64,000 nucleotides of DNA from Manihot esculenta (GCF_001659605.2 NC_035173.2:12826206-12890205); one strand, 5' to 3'; positions 33,421 to 47,500 are shown, counted from the stretch's first letter. Numbers and translations: made by a program. Notes: generated from the letters alone by a model not told the origin.

Positions 33421-35714
33421 ACATTCTAATCTATAGTAAGTCCATAGCTAGGCATTAGCAGCATCTCTCTTTAGTATTTGAAGTTTTCAGGGAGGATAAA
33501 TTATTTGCAAAGTAATCTAAATGCTCATTTGCCACAACTGAAGTAGAGTATTTAGGCCATATTGTCATTGTTGCTCGAGTCCAAACAGATCCAAAGAAGG
33601 TGGAGGCAATGGTAAACTGGCCAAGGCCTAAGTCTGTGAAGGCCTTGAGAGGGTTTTTAGGACTAACAGGCTACTATAGAAAGTTCATTAAAGGGTATGG
33701 AGTGATTGCAAGACCTTTAACAGAACTTCTAAAGAAGAATAACTTCACTTGGAACCCCAGTGCTGAGGCTGCATTTGAAAAACTGAAAGGGATGATGAGT
33801 TCAACTCCTGTTCTTGGATTGCCAGATTTCTCTAAGCCATTTATTTTGGAGACTGATGCTAGCAGTAAGGGGTTGTGGGTAGTCCTAATGCAGGAAGGCA
33901 GACTTATTGCCTTTCTAAGTAAACCTATTGGGGTAAAAGTCCAAGGCTTGTCTATATATGAGAAGGAACTGTTGGCAGTCATTCTAGTAGTTACTAAATG
34001 GAGACACTACTTGGAAAGCTTCACTTTTGTCATTAAAATAGACCATGAAAGCTTGAAATGCTTGTTGCAGCAAAGACTTCATACAACAGTTCAACAGAAA
34101 GGGATGACCAAGCTTCTAGGATTGAGCTACACCATCCTTTACAGAAAAGGATTGGAAAAAAAAGCAGTTGATGCCTTATCCAGACTTCCTAGTGAAGAAA
34201 AAGTGGGGGATTTGAAGGCTGTCTGTTGTAGTGCCATTGTGGTAGTAGGAAGTGGCACACAGATGTCAGTTGATCCAATTGCTAAAAAATTAGTCACTAC
34301 TCTGTACATTGATCCTGGAGTTAAGCCACAGTTCTAGTATACAGGTGGCCTGCTGAGGTATAACGGGGAGTTGTAAATTGGGAATGACCCACACTTGCAG
34401 CAAAAGTTGATAGCAGTTGCCCATGACTCTCCCGTTGGAGGACACTCAGGCATTAAGGCCACTTATAACAGGCTGCAACAATCCTTCTATTGGCCTAGTA
34501 TGAGAAAGAAAGTGGAGACTCAGGTATTTAGTTATGATGTCTGCCAAAGGTGTAAAGTGGAATCTCTTCCTTATCCAGGGCTTTTACAACCTCTACAAAT
34601 TCCCTCTCAGGCATGGGAATCTGTTTCTATAGATTTTATTGAGCAATTACCCAAGTCAGAGGGTAAAGATACTGTGTTGGTAGTGGTGGATAGGTTTACA
34701 AAATTTGCTCACTTTATAGCCCTTTCCCATCCATTTACTGCTGAAAAGGTAGCCAAACTGTTCCTTGAAAATGTGTTTAAGCTGCATGGAATGCCAACAA
34801 GCATTATTTCTGATAGGGACAAAATCTTTACGAGCCTCTTCTGGCAGCATCTCTTTCAAGCTATGGGCACTAAGTTGCATTTAAGTTCTGCCTACTATCC
34901 ACAATCAGATGGACAAACTGAAAGACTTAACAGGTGTTTGGAGAATTATTTGAGGTGCATGACATTCCACCAGCCATACAAATAGAACTGTTGGCTTAGT
35001 CTGGCAGAATGGTGGTATAACTCAACCTTCCACTCTAGTTTAAAGGTGAGTCCATTCCAGGCCCTGTTTGGGTATCAACCTCCTAATTTTCTGCATATAG
35101 ACTTGCACCCTCAACAAGTGAATAAGGTGCAGAAGTTTTTGGTGGAGAGGCAGAGGTTGTCCAGAATTCTGAAGGACCAATTGTTGCTAGCTCAGCAAAG
35201 GATGAAACAGTTTGCTGACAGCAAAAGGACAGAGAGAGAATTCCAAGCAGGAGACTGGGTATTTATGAAGTTACAACCATATAGACAGCTTTCCATGGGA
35301 GCATAAAGGAATATCAAGCTCTCTCTCAATTTCTATGGGCCTTTTCTGATCTTGGAGAAGATAGGTACTGTTGCTTACAAGCTCCAACTTCTAAGGGATG
35401 CTAGAATCCACAATGTTTTTCCATGTCAGTCTATTGAAGAAGAAAGTGGCTCAGATCAGCTAGTGCAACAAACATTACCAGATTTTAGCAAAGACTTTTG
35501 TGAGGTGATGCCTTTGGCTGTTCTGGACAAAAGATCCATTCAGGGTGGATGAATCAGTGCAACATATTTTAATTCAGTGGGGTCTCTTCCAGCAGATGAT
35601 GCCACATGGGAGAATCAGGATTTTATTACTCAGCAATTCCCTCAGTTGCTTCTTGAGGATAAGAAAGTTGCTGAAGAACAGGGTAATGTTGTGACTGTAG
35701 CTGGAGAAGGATGA
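31080..35714 (+). pseudogene. Chromovirus gag-pol polyprotein remains
   Basis: Gag (about 31520-32040) with 'LEIPQFDGSNPRSWVRKC'; zinc knuckle 'CFKCKDKYFPGHRC' (32163-32204); protease 'IPIDSGSNHSFLDF' (about 32387); RT '[20 protein letters not shown]' (from about 33040), 'KIDLKAGYHQI', 'MPFGLTNAS'; catalytic FxDD box destroyed by a poly-T run (33378-33417); RNase H 'ILETDASSKGLWVVLMQEGR' (33847 on), 'DALSRLPS'; integrase 34395-35540 with 'CQRCK', Asp in 'SIDFIEQLP', Asp in 'SIISDRDKIF', Glu in 'GQTERLNR'; chromodomain-like end. Longest open pieces are 33600-34337 and 34395-34985. Stops and slips elsewhere make it non-functional. The final frame runs 18 bases into the 3' LTR. Confidence 0.9.
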
Positions 35715-35977
35715 GCTGTCAAGGAACCATGGGTCTAGTAGCTGAATCAGTTAGTTTGTTAATTCAGTTTTGACGGTAAGAGTGTACTTTCAAGTGCAGA
35801 AATACCATTCTTGTAAAGAATGAGAGATACCATTCAGTTGAAGGAATAAAACCAATTCTCTCTCCCTCTCTTTCTTTCTCTCCCTATTCTGTTACTCTGT
35901 TATCTATCAAAAGGTAACTGCCACTTCCAGATTGGGAGCTGGCTACTGAATCAAGTTCATGAGCCAAGAGCCTAACA
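35697..35977 (+). repeat. 3' LTR of chromovirus
   Basis: 281 bp, with a small internal duplication of ATACCATTC (35806 and 35827) absent from the 5' LTR. The two LTRs differ by several point changes, so the insertion is not recent. Confidence 0.9.
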
Positions 35978-35984
35978 ATTGCTT

Positions 35985-37850
35985 ATTAAATAACAAAATT
36001 GCAAGCAAATGCATCTAGAAAAGTCATCAGATGGTATGAATGCTGCATTTTACTAAAAATTTTGGCATTTATTGGGTTCTGATATTTTTAATGCATGTGT
36101 TCACTGGTTGAGAAGAGTATCTTTTCCAATAAATTTAAATGACACATTATTGATATTGATTCCTAAGATTGGCTCTCCTGCATCTTTAAAGGACTTTAGA
36201 ACAATTGCTTTATGTAATGTTCTTTATAAGCTAGTTTCTAAAGTCATAGCTAATCGGTTGAAGAAGTAACTTCCTAAAATAATTTCCAGGTATGAATCTA
36301 CTTTTGTTCCTGAGTGATTGATTATAATGGTAGCTTTTGAAATAATCCATCATATGAAGCTAAAAACACGGGAAAATAATGGAGAGGTTGCTCTTAAAAT
36401 TGATATCAAAGCATGTGATTGGATTGATTAGGATTTTCTTCGGCACATGATGATTAAATTGGGGTTTGCTGACAGATGGGTTAATCTAATCATGCTTTGT
36501 GTAATCTCAGTCCAGTAGATTAATGGAAGTTCTGTTGGTCCAATAACTCTACATTGGGGGTTACGTCAAGGTCATCCATTATACCCTATTTATTTATTTT
36601 ATGTGCAGATGATCTTTTTACAATGCTATCCTTGGTGGAAAATTCAGGTCTTATACATGGCAGCAGCAAGGTGAGTCGTTGGGGTCCCAGTATTTCTCAT
36701 CTATTTTTGTTGCTGATGATAGCTTTTTATTTTTTAAAGCATAAACTTGGAAGTGTTTTGTTGCGAAAAATATTTTGGATGACTATGAAAGGGCTTCTAG
36801 GCAGGCTGTAAATTTTCAAAAATTTGGAATTTATTTCAGTTCTAGTGTCACATCTACTTTGCAATCATCTATCCAGAATACTTTAAATGTTTTTGCTCCT
36901 TTGGACCATGAAAGTATTTAAGGCTTCCATCTCTCATGGGTTGGGATAACCCCAATATTTTTTTGTTTTCTTAAAGATCATCTTTAGCTTAAAAGACATG
37001 GCTTGAAGGGGAAATTATTGAGTAAAGCTGGTAAAGAGATTTTGTTGAAGTCTATTGCACAGGGTATCCCCTCATGCTATTTGAGTGTATTTTTAATTTC
37101 GACCTCTCTGTGATGAGTTAGAGAGGATAATGAATTCCTTTTAGTGAGGTTTTGCAACTACTGATACTCAAAATTTATTGGTTATTTCAAAAACATGTGT
37201 GGCTCCAAAATTGAAGATTCTCGAAAACATATAAAATCTCTAAGACATTCACTCCTCATCAAATCAAATCACAATTCAAGTGTTCGCATCTGGTGATCCC
37301 ACAAAATCTCAGCTTATCACTCAAGTTTGCAAAGTTAAATATTTTCCACCTAGGAATTTTTTGAATGCTCAATTGGGGTATAATGCAAGTTATATTTGGA
37401 GAAGCTTGTTGGCAGCTCAACCTCTGCTTTGTTGAGGTTTGAGATAGTGAGTGGGTAATGGTAGAAATATTAATATATGGACAGAACCTTGGTTTCTATG
37501 TATCATCTCTTATGGTTTTGGGATTTGAGGATCTGTTGGTATACAATTTACTTGATTCTGAGGGTCAATGGAATTATCATCTTCTGTGTAGATTATTTTC
37601 TCCATCGGATGTTCAGAAAATTATGCGGATTCCTATTAGTACCTGTGATCTTGCAGATGAGTTAGTTTGGCATCATACAAAAGATGAAAATTTTTCTGTT
37701 CGATCTGCTTACAGGGTGGTCCTGAGATCATTTAAAGTTAATCTGCTCTCTTTCCCTCGTAATGCATGGAGACAATTATGGTCACTACATATTTTATCCC
37801 AATTCAAGAATAAACTAGCACAGGTTCATTTAATTATCATTTTATAAGAG
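35985..37850 (+). pseudogene. L1-type LINE reverse transcriptase, degenerate
   Basis: Starting just after the chromovirus, the plus strand shows RT blocks of plant LINEs: 'NDTLLILIPKIGSPASLKDF' and 'RTIALCNVLYKLVSKVIANR' (36084-36266), 'ALKIDIKACDWID' (about 36391), 'LRQGHPLYP' (about 36562), then a long gap of broken frames and the C-terminal zf-RVT-like region 'LFSPSDVQKIMRIPIST' with 'DELVWHHTKDENFSVRSAY' (37587-37714). The endonuclease is missing, so it is 5' truncated. Stops and frame slips are many. No clear poly-A tail is seen at the 3' side. Confidence 0.8.
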
Positions 37851-38215
37851 AGAGCGTTGGAAGGGATAATCAAACAAAAATACCTATATTCCAAGAAACA
37901 GAGTGGCAGACATACTTACAAAGTCATTACATTCTTTACAAATCAAGTTTCCGTTACATTCTTTACAAATCAAGTTTCCGTTAAACAATTCAACTTTGGG
38001 AGAGTATGAAGATAATCTATATTTAAAGGAAGCTGGAAGCTAAAATTGTATCTTGAATAAGTTAGCTAAGTTAGTTTTCTGTTAAATAACCGTTAAGGAA
38101 ACCAGCTCAGCTAAACAGTTACTATTGTTAGCTTCTATTAGTTAAACTCTATATATAGACTACCTATACGTTAATTAAGATATGATAATAAGCTTTCTCT
38201 TTGATAAAATTGAAA
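37850..38215 (+). mobile_element. Possible LTR fragment
   Basis: An exact 28-bp direct duplication of a unit starting CATTCTTTACAAATCAAG lies at about 37928-37983. Further on come AACCGTTAAGGAAACCAGCT and a CTCTATATATAGACTACC promoter-like box (about 38147). This composition differs from the AT-rich surroundings and looks like part of an LTR, but no partner or target duplication was found. Confidence 0.3.
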
Positions 38216-41139
38216 AATTAAATAGTGAAAATATAAGAGCTCTAAAATTAAGTGTTAAAAATGATAAGGGCTGTTTCAATGGTTTATTTAATTGATCAAT
38301 GATTCAGTTGGAGGAGTATTAAAAATTAATTAATTATAACACATTAATATAAATAAATAAATAAATAATCTAATTAATCAATTAATTGTAACCATTTAGA
38401 ATAAACATTCAAATTTACTATCTATTTATATTTCTTGAATTTAATATAAAAGCATTTGATTTTAAATTATAATATTACAAAATACGTTTCAATATATATA
38501 TATATATGGAATATATAAAGTAGTTATTTTTTAATATTTATAAAATATTAATTATATGCTAAAATTAAATAAATAAATAATTTTATAAATTCATTATATA
38601 TTAAAATATTTCTGATATTTTAAAAGTCTACTAGTCAATTATTCTGTTAATTTTAATCGTTAAATATTATAAAAAAAATTTAAAATATTCTTACTATGAA
38701 AGGACTAATTAGAACACTTTTTAAAAATTTAAGAGATCGATTAATAAGTTTTTTAAAACTATAATGATTAAATTAATGAAATGACTAATTTTTTAAAATG
38801 TTAGGGATATTTTAATATATTTTTTAAAATTAAAGAATCAATTAGTAAATTTTTTTATAAATTTTTTTTTATATAATTGTGAAATTAGCTCAATTGGTTG
38901 TGATTCTGAAAAACTTGTACTGAGCTTTTGGGTGACGAAAAATATTAAGAAAAAAGAAAAAAAAAAATTGTGCTCATTGATTTATTGCCTGAATCAATTG
39001 ATTCACATCATTCAATCCATTCAATTACGAATATGGATCAATATGAAGTTGGATTATTGATTTACTAGTTCTATTTATTAATTTAGTATCGATTTAATAA
39101 CAATGCTAAAAAAAATGGTATTAACAGAATTTTAATTTTAATTTAATTGAAATTTTCAAGTGAAGCGTAAATAAACTTTTTAAATTACATTTTTGGAAAA
39201 ATTATTATTATTCTCGGTAATATATAAAAATTCATTAATTAATCTATTGATTTTAAAAAATATATTATATAAAATATCTTTAAGATTTTTAAAAGTTTTA
39301 TAATTAGTCTTTTTATTAATTTTACCTATTAAATATTATAAAAAACATATGAAATACCTTTAATACAAAAAAACTAATCAGTAAATTTTTTACAAAATTA
39401 AGAGATCAACTAGTAATTTATTTATATTGTAGGAACTAAATAGTAAAATTTAAAACAAATGAAAAAATTAATTAGTAAATTTTTTAAATTTATAGGCCAA
39501 TTAATGAATTTTCGTATATTACAAAAACTAGATAGTATAATTTCTTACTTTTTATTTATTTCACCATAAATATTTTCTAAATTGACTTTGCTTTTTCAAA
39601 ACGTAAATTAATCAAAATAATCCAAATCTTTTTAACAAAATCACATTAACCTTTCAATTTTGAACAATTAAATCATATTAGACATGATTATAGTTATGCA
39701 CTAAAATCAATTTTAATCAAAACTCAAATTACACATGACCTTTTCTATTATTTTTTAATTTATATTTTTTATATATTTAATAATAATATAAATTTTTCAT
39801 AAAATCACATTTATATATTACCTTTAAATTATTAAATACAATAATCTAAACTTTTTTGTGAAATTTATATTATTATTAAATATATAAAAAATATAAATTA
39901 AAACATTTAAAAAATTAGTGATTGTATTTTTGATCGAGATATCGATAAAGGAGAAAAAATTAGATTAGTTAACATTTTCTTTATAGTTTTGATTAAAGTA
40001 AATAATAAAATTTAAGTGAATCGGCTAAAATAAATAATAAAATTTAAGTGAACTGAGTTACAATAGAGAAATGAGTAATGGATCAGAGAGATTAATTTAG
40101 AAAAAATAAATTGGAGAAACCATGAATCTAAGTTAAGCTAATTGGAATTTCATATTAAATTATAAGTGGGATCTTGATGTTTGATTGCTGAGAAAATAAT
40201 TAAAAAAAAAATCAAATTTTGATGAATTATAAAATTCAATTCATTTAGGATTTCAATTCAGATATTTAAGAGATTTTAATTAAGATTTAATCATAATTTA
40301 ATTGTAGCTATTGTCAAATTTGTGATTTAATTATCAAGATTTAAAGGTTGAAATATAAACATAACTTAATAAAAAAATTTTGAATTATTTTATTCAATAC
40401 ACCAAAAAAATAGTTAATTAAAAATTATAATAAAATCCAAATGAGATGATAGATGACAAATTTGAGTTTTGCTCAAAATGAATTTGAGTTTCTAATTAAA
40501 ATTATGATAATGTTAAAGTTACAATTTAATTATTTAAAATTGAAAATTTTAATATGAATGTGAATTTGTAAAAAAATTTAGTTTATTTTGTGTAATAAAC
40601 ATTTTTTACAAAAGAAATTAATTTAATTTTGAAAATTTTAAAATATCATTAATCTTTTTCCATATAAATCTAATTAATCTTTTTTTTTTTGCTAAAAGTA
40701 AAGAAAATAGAGGATTGAATATTAAAATTGAAATCCCTCAAATTCAATTAAATATATTTACTGTTATACAATGAATCATTTATATATTAATTTGATTTTT
40801 AAACATTGATTTAATTTTACAAATGAATCATTTATATTCAAAATTATTTAATTTTAATTTGAGGTGAGTTACTAAGTGTATAAAATAAAATATAAATTGC
40901 AAAGTAAAAAATTAAATTAATAATATTTTTATTTTAATTTGAAAAATAATTTAAAATTTTAAATAATAATATTTAATTATAGTAATAGACAGAAACTTAA
41001 GATTAAATTTTTATAGTAATTAATTTATTTATACCAATGCTATTATATTTAAACTATATAACATAATGAATATTATCTGTAGTTTGTTAGTGGAAAGAGA
41101 ATTTTCAAAAGAAAAAGGAGTAACCATTGATTCATGCCA
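38216..41139. other. AT-rich intergenic DNA, no gene
   Basis: Nearly 3 kb, very AT-rich, with (TAAA)n and (TA)n runs (38345, 38490) and dispersed TTAGTAAATTTTTT-type repeat sequence shared with 29620-30100. Segment 38880-38970 has TAGCTCAATTGGTTG, like a tRNA A box, and an A-rich end; I could not find a B box. Confidence 0.5.
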
Positions 41140-41554
41140 AAGCAAAGCTCATCTCCACTGATGAGTTTTAACTCAATATCATCTATACAGTTGCAGAGTT
41201 TCAAAGGAATTTTAGTCGAAGTCAATTATCGAGAAAAAGAAAAAGACAAGGACGGATTTCCAACAAATTCGCAGCATATTGCAAACTTCCAAAGTCAGAA
41301 TGTCACATTTTAGAGAAACAAAATGAACAGGAGTATTTACAGTTCAGTCTAACAAACCTCAATTAAGCTCTACCGCAAAAGGGAAGGTAGAATAAGGCTT
41401 GTAGGATAAACATCATGAGACAAGCAAACGACTCACAGCCATGAGGTATGAGCTAAAGCAACATTATTACCTAGTGTGCTTATAGATTCTCAAAAGTTCT
41501 TGTCAAATAGATACCTCTTATTGAAGTCGGAAAACTGGCTTGAAGTTAAGAGAA
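41140..41554 (-). other. 3' UTR of HER2-like gene
   Basis: Downstream (minus strand) of the stop codon at 41557-41555. Composition is more balanced than the AT-rich DNA to the left, which supports transcribed sequence to about 41140. The exact cleavage site cannot be placed by eye. Confidence 0.4.
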
Positions 41555-44500
41555 CTACATTATCTCAACAACAGCACGACTAATAATTTTTCCTTGGTTG
41601 AGATCCTGGAATGCTTTGTCTGCCTCCTCAAATTTGTATTTTCTTGAAACCGCATCAGTCAGATTGAAAATACCTGTTTCTGCAAGTTTAACCAACTTGG
41701 GGAGATCCTGCCTTGCCCTTCCTCCATAAGAACCAATAACTTGAATCTGTCCCATGAGTTATTTGAGTCAAGTTTAACCGAGATGCTTGCCAAGAGAAAT
41801 ATCAACAACAGAAAACCTAAATTCATTCACCATTTCATATCACAGAATAAATGGGATTTCAAGTCCAAATAAGAATCACAAACAAACCTAATGCCACTAA
41901 TCCTCGAAGCATCTGTAGTAGGATTCTTGGTTCTATATAACTTTTCCCTCTCCACCTGTCTACCACCCTATAGCTATTAAATATAAGTGAGCTAACTCCA
42001 AATATCAAATGTTAGAACTTATTTCCATCAAACACTATAATTCTCTTGTCCAATATCAGAAATTGTACACATAGTTTCCAGGTTTGGCATCTATCCTACA
42101 TCATTACATGCACCATATCACTAATATTTACTAATTAGCAGACACTTACCTTTCGACGAACAAGACGATTTATATCTATCTCCCCAACAGAACCAGCTTT
42201 TGCAAGTCCAATCATTACAGCTTTGCCTCCATCTTTTACACTTTGTGTACATTGCGAAAATGTTAGTGGTTTGCCCAAGGCTTCCACAGCAATGTCTACA
42301 CCTCTTCCCCCAGTTATTTCCTGCCAAAGGTAAGTGAACAAGTCAATTGACTTGGACCTAAAAGAACAGAAATTGTGAGATTTTGCAGATCTATAAATTT
42401 AGTCTAGCTCTATACATTTACAAATGTATAGGCAATTGCAACAGTGTAACAGAAGATAAAGGTCTCCGCTTATAATAACAACAATAACCATTCATTGTAT
42501 TAACTTCTATCAATTAACGTATCGCCATTTAGAGGAAACTCCCAATACTTTGCTCCAGCCCAGTGCATTAGCTGATATTTAAACTTTCAATAAACATAAT
42601 TCCTTTCACTATAACCGATTAAAATGATAAAAACTTGCACATCTGCAATCATTCTTGCTTGCTAGATACCATGTAAAAAAAAAATGTAAGATTTCTTTTC
42701 TCTCTTTTTATTCCATTCTCTCTGCTTCATGGTAAGCACATACTAATTTTCTCTCAGTTACAAATAAGTAATAACTTTGAAACCAGAAAGTACAAAAGGA
42801 TACAAACAACTAAGATACTCCCGCATTAGCAAGAAATTAAATTTCCAATTTGATGAAAAGAAAAAAGGTTAAGTAGCAAGGCCGAAAATGAAGCTTTTAC
42901 TATTTTATTCAGAGTGTTGCATTTTATAAATATAATGACATCAATCATCCACTAAAATTAATTATATGTGTGTGTATGTGGGCGCACGTGCACATATATC
43001 CACCACCAGCATATTAATGCACCTTTCTAGTACATATTTATGCAAAAACAAAAACAACATAAGTGCTTCTGCAAGTGCGTTCATTTTGAGACATGAAATC
43101 ATCAGAAATTATTCATCCATTTAAAATGAAGCTTCTTATCTCATAAATCACTCGAAGGATAAGGTACGAACTCTAATCCTTTCAATGGGATCTTCTTTCG
43201 AGGAATTTATAGTGTGAGTTGCACCAAAAATCTTAGCTTTCTCTAGTTTGTCATCCTGAACATCCACAGCAATAATATCAGAGGCACCAAATGCCCTGGC
43301 TATCTGCAAACAACTGGAACCATTTTTCTTATCATGCTTATGCCAAAATCAATCCAATTAAAAACACTAGTAAACTCAAGTTTGAATCCTAATCAAAGCC
43401 AAATGAATTTTTGAAAAAGTATGACACTGTGGATCACAAGTATATGAATTTAGATTTTGACAATATGTTGTGCGGAAGATAAGTACCAGTCGTTTAAAAC
43501 AATCAAATTGAAAATTGCTTACCATTAGGAAAAAGGACTTATAAGAACTTTAGGAAAGAATTGTTGTAAAATCTTACGTTTCCTTAACTAGGCTTCCTCC
43601 CAATTAAGAAAGAGGAGCATGAGAAAATGTCAAGCTAACAATTTATTGACAAAAGGATATGTAGCTTAGAGGATGTTTATCTTAACCTATAAGCTGGTTT
43701 GATTAGTCTATAAGCTTTAAAAATAAATAAATTTATTTATCTATAATATTTTTAAGATTATAGCTAAAAAAGTATTGGGGTCAACTTTTCAGTTTGGTGC
43801 TTATAAGCTAGTTTGAATAGGTTCCTTCCTATATTACCATCATATAATTTTCAAATTCCATCACAAATCTCATCTAATATACTTTTTAGTATTTTAACAA
43901 AAAATATACTAATAAGTTACTTTTTACAAATGTGTTAGCTACTCATCAGCCACTTGTAGGCATTTTAATCTAGCAAGTGAAGTAATTGCTTAAAATCTAA
44001 ATGCTTATAAACTTAAATTTAAAGCTAATTTCCATAAGCTAATTCAAACATCTTCCTAATGACCTTAAGCATTTGCATGCCATATTTTAGGACTTACCTA
44101 TATGCACGTTGTACATGTAATTTTCCAAAATTGTTAGGAATTTTATCTCCTACAAAAACTTTTAATATCACGTATACATCACTCATGTGCATAAAATAAC
44201 ATGCTCTCAATTATCTTTTTGTTCTAGTATATTTAATATAAAATAATCATAGATAAAATCATTACTTAAATTTTAAGTTGATAGGTCAAATAGAATATAT
44301 GCAATTCCAAAAATTTCCTAATTGAAATATAGATTCATTTTTTACCTCGAACCAACACCCCCAATTCCAATTATGGCAATAGAATCACCAGGATGCACCT
44401 CTGCCGCATGGGCCATAGCACCATAGGCAGTAAATACTGCACATCCTAAAATTGCAGACTCTGTGTACGGCAATGAGTTTGGTAAATTAGTCAATCCATA

Positions 44501-47500
44501 TGCCGGAACAACACAATACTCAGCAAGGCCTCCCATGCTATACATGAACACTGGCTTTCCTACATATTAGAGAAATAATTTCGATGATTCAATAATGGCA
44601 TTATATACTAAAAACGAAACACAGTTAAGTTATTTCCAAGAGAAGAAACATATAACTCAAAGAAGATGAAATATTGAAAAACAGTAAAGGAAAGACTATC
44701 ACAATTGAGGCACGTGCTTGCACCCAACCTATTCTAATGAGAAACATACAATGCCAAATACACCCAAAAAGCACTCAATTCTCAGATACCTAGATTCATG
44801 ATCATCAGATTATCCAAGCGAGGGAAAATACTTATTTAGATTCCTAATCAAGATTAGTTTTAGTGATACTGATAACACTTTGTTGTGGATGGTCCATGGG
44901 TCAAGATACAAGAGATGTGGGATTGAGACTTGTGGCTAGCTGTGATTCAAAATAGTAGAGCATTTTTTTAAATTATCTTATTTTATTGTTATCTCTATCC
45001 ATTGTTATTTTTTCAGTTCTATCAACATTAGGACCCTATTACCAATAGGATTTTTATAGTCATTTGCATAGGCTCTCTTATAAAAGAGGTTAGAGTTATT
45101 AATAAAGAGAGGCAAAAACTATTCTTCCAAATTCTAAGAGGTTTGAGATCCTCTTCAATAAGTTTTGAGGTTAAGGGATCTCCTTTCAACAAGCTCTCAA
45201 TTTTCATTCAAAATAGGTTCATCTCCGTGAGGTAGAAAGTGTAACCAGGGGAAGACATCTGTTGGAGAAGGAGATTTCATCCAATGACACAGTCATCAGC
45301 TGGAGAGCTTCAGCTGGAGAGCTTAACAACGCTTCATACACAAGCAAAGTACAAGCATTCTAGTCTAGGGCAAATATCCTCGTACTAGAATTTTTTTTGT
45401 ATAAATCTTTATTATTTGGTAAATAATATCCTTTAAGTTGTGGTAGCAGTACAAAACACAATATGACAATTGAATATAGAGTATTTTGGGGGTAGGTTTA
45501 GTTGATTTACTTATTTTGTTTATAGTATGCAAATTATATTTATTTTGACATGTGAATTATATTTATACGGATCAATATATTTTCTTAATTTTATTTAGCA
45601 TAATATGTTTATAGAAAAAGAAATCAAATATTAATTTGCATGTAAAGTAATATGATACTTTTTGAAAACAAAAGCATCATTAAATATTTAAAATTGTTTA
45701 AAAAAAAGATATAATTTAAATGATTAAAGAATTACAGTAATTTCTATATATTATGTCCTAGAAACTCTCATTTAATAACTAGATTATTAGTAGAACAGCC
45801 CTAATCTAACTCTATAATGATAAAATTAAAAATTATATATATATAAAACTAAGAGTCCCATTTCCTTCCCTACATTGGATGGTTTCTTCTTGCATCACTT
45901 CTTCTCTTGTGCATAGCTGCTACTAATATGTTCTAAGCGGTTTTGGAGGCACTTTTTTAAACAGAACCACCATGGTCAACATAGGTTGAGGTCGAACTAC
46001 AACCAATCACAATATCTAACTTAAACCATTAAAGGTTGAATTGCATCAATTACTTAGAGTAGTTCATTCCTTTATTAAAACTTATATCACAATAAGATTT
46101 TCTTTTTGTTAACAAAATAAAATCGCTCTCACAATAAAACTTTCATAATCCATCACTCCTATATATTTTCGTTCAATTTGAGTAGGTTATAAAAAAAAAG
46201 ATAACAGTCTTGATTTTCTAAATTTATCAACTGAAACTAATCAAACTAGATTTAAGACCACTGGGTTTGAATCAATTTTGTTTGTTTTGGTTTGGCTGAT
46301 TCTGGAAATCTTGTGCAACACTATCTTTCTCCTTCTTGCTTTTTTTCTTTCTTCTCCTTCTTCCAAACCCCTCTATTGGAGACCCAAAGCATATCTTGGG
46401 ACATAAATGAGCAATAAATTGGAACCCAAATGGAACCCAAGGGCGGGAATGAGAGAATCTAGCAACTAAGATGCATTGCTACTGAAACAGTGATGAAAAG
46501 GAGAGAGAAATAGACTTTGAGAGAAAGATGCTTTATAATTTCCCTCAAGAGTATACATACTACTTACAAGAATATACGATAGAAAATAAAATCAATCAAT
46601 ACACTAATTATAGCCTAATCATATCCCAACCATATCACATAACCTAAGCACCTAAATATGCACGTAATCATTACAAATCTAAGCTGTTTACAGAAAGTAT
46701 TTCAACACTCCCCTCAAGCTGGGGCGTACATGTCACATGCTCCAAGCTTGCTACAAATGAATTCGATTCATTAACTTCAAAAGATTTTGTGAAAACATCA
46801 GCTAGCTGATCATTTGAGTTGACAAAGCTAATAAAAATGCATCCCAACTTAATCTTTTGTCTAATAAAGTGACAATCCACCTCTATATACTTCGTTCGCT
46901 CATAAAAAATTGAATTTGATGCAAAATAGAGAGCGGCTTGATTATCACATATCAGCTTCATTTGGCCAGTGTCGCCATACTTCACATATCAGCTTCCTTT
47001 GGTCAATGTCGCCATACTTCAATTCCTGAAGAAGTTGTTTCAACCTCGCCATACTTCACATATCAGCTTCATTTGGTCAGTGTCGCCATACTTCAATTCT
47101 TGAAGAAATTGCTTCAACCAAATGAGTTTGCATGTTGCTAAAGCCATAGCTCGATACTCTGCTTTTGCACTTGATCTTATAACCACACCCTATTTTTTAC
47201 TTTTTCAGGATATAAGATTCCCTCCAATCATAATACAATATCATGAAGTAGATCATCTATCTGAAGGGGAACCTGTCCAATCTGTATCAGAATAGTCAAT
47301 AATTTGTGAGTGATCCTTGTCCTCATAAAATAGACCCTCTTCTGGATCTCCTTTGATATATCTAAGAATGCGAATGATTGTGTCCCAGTTACTACTGTAT
47401 GGGGTTTGAAGAAATTGACTAACCACACTTACCGCAAAAAAAATATCCGGTCATGTGATAGTGAAATAGTTGAGCCTGCCAACTAATCTTTTGTATCTAG

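Larger units (their letters stand above)
30816..35977 (+). mobile_element. Ty3/gypsy chromovirus retrotransposon (degenerate)
   Basis: 5' LTR 30816-31079 and 3' LTR 35697-35977 both start TGTTG(C/T)GACTGTAGC and end GAGCCAAGAGCCT(G/A)ACA. The position after the 5' LTR holds TGATATCAGAGC, one base from the initiator-Met tRNA primer site TGGTATCAGAGC. The order gag, protease, RT, RNase H, integrase and a chromodomain-like C-terminus ('DATWENQDFITQQFPQ') marks a chromovirus; short LTRs suggest the Reina group. Flanks ATTAA / ATTGC match only in the first three bases, so the target duplication is decayed or lost. Confidence 0.9.

Noticed and set aside
38880..38970. tRNA gene or SINE
   Set aside because: An A-box-like TAGCTCAATTGGTTG is present, but there is no B box and no cloverleaf.
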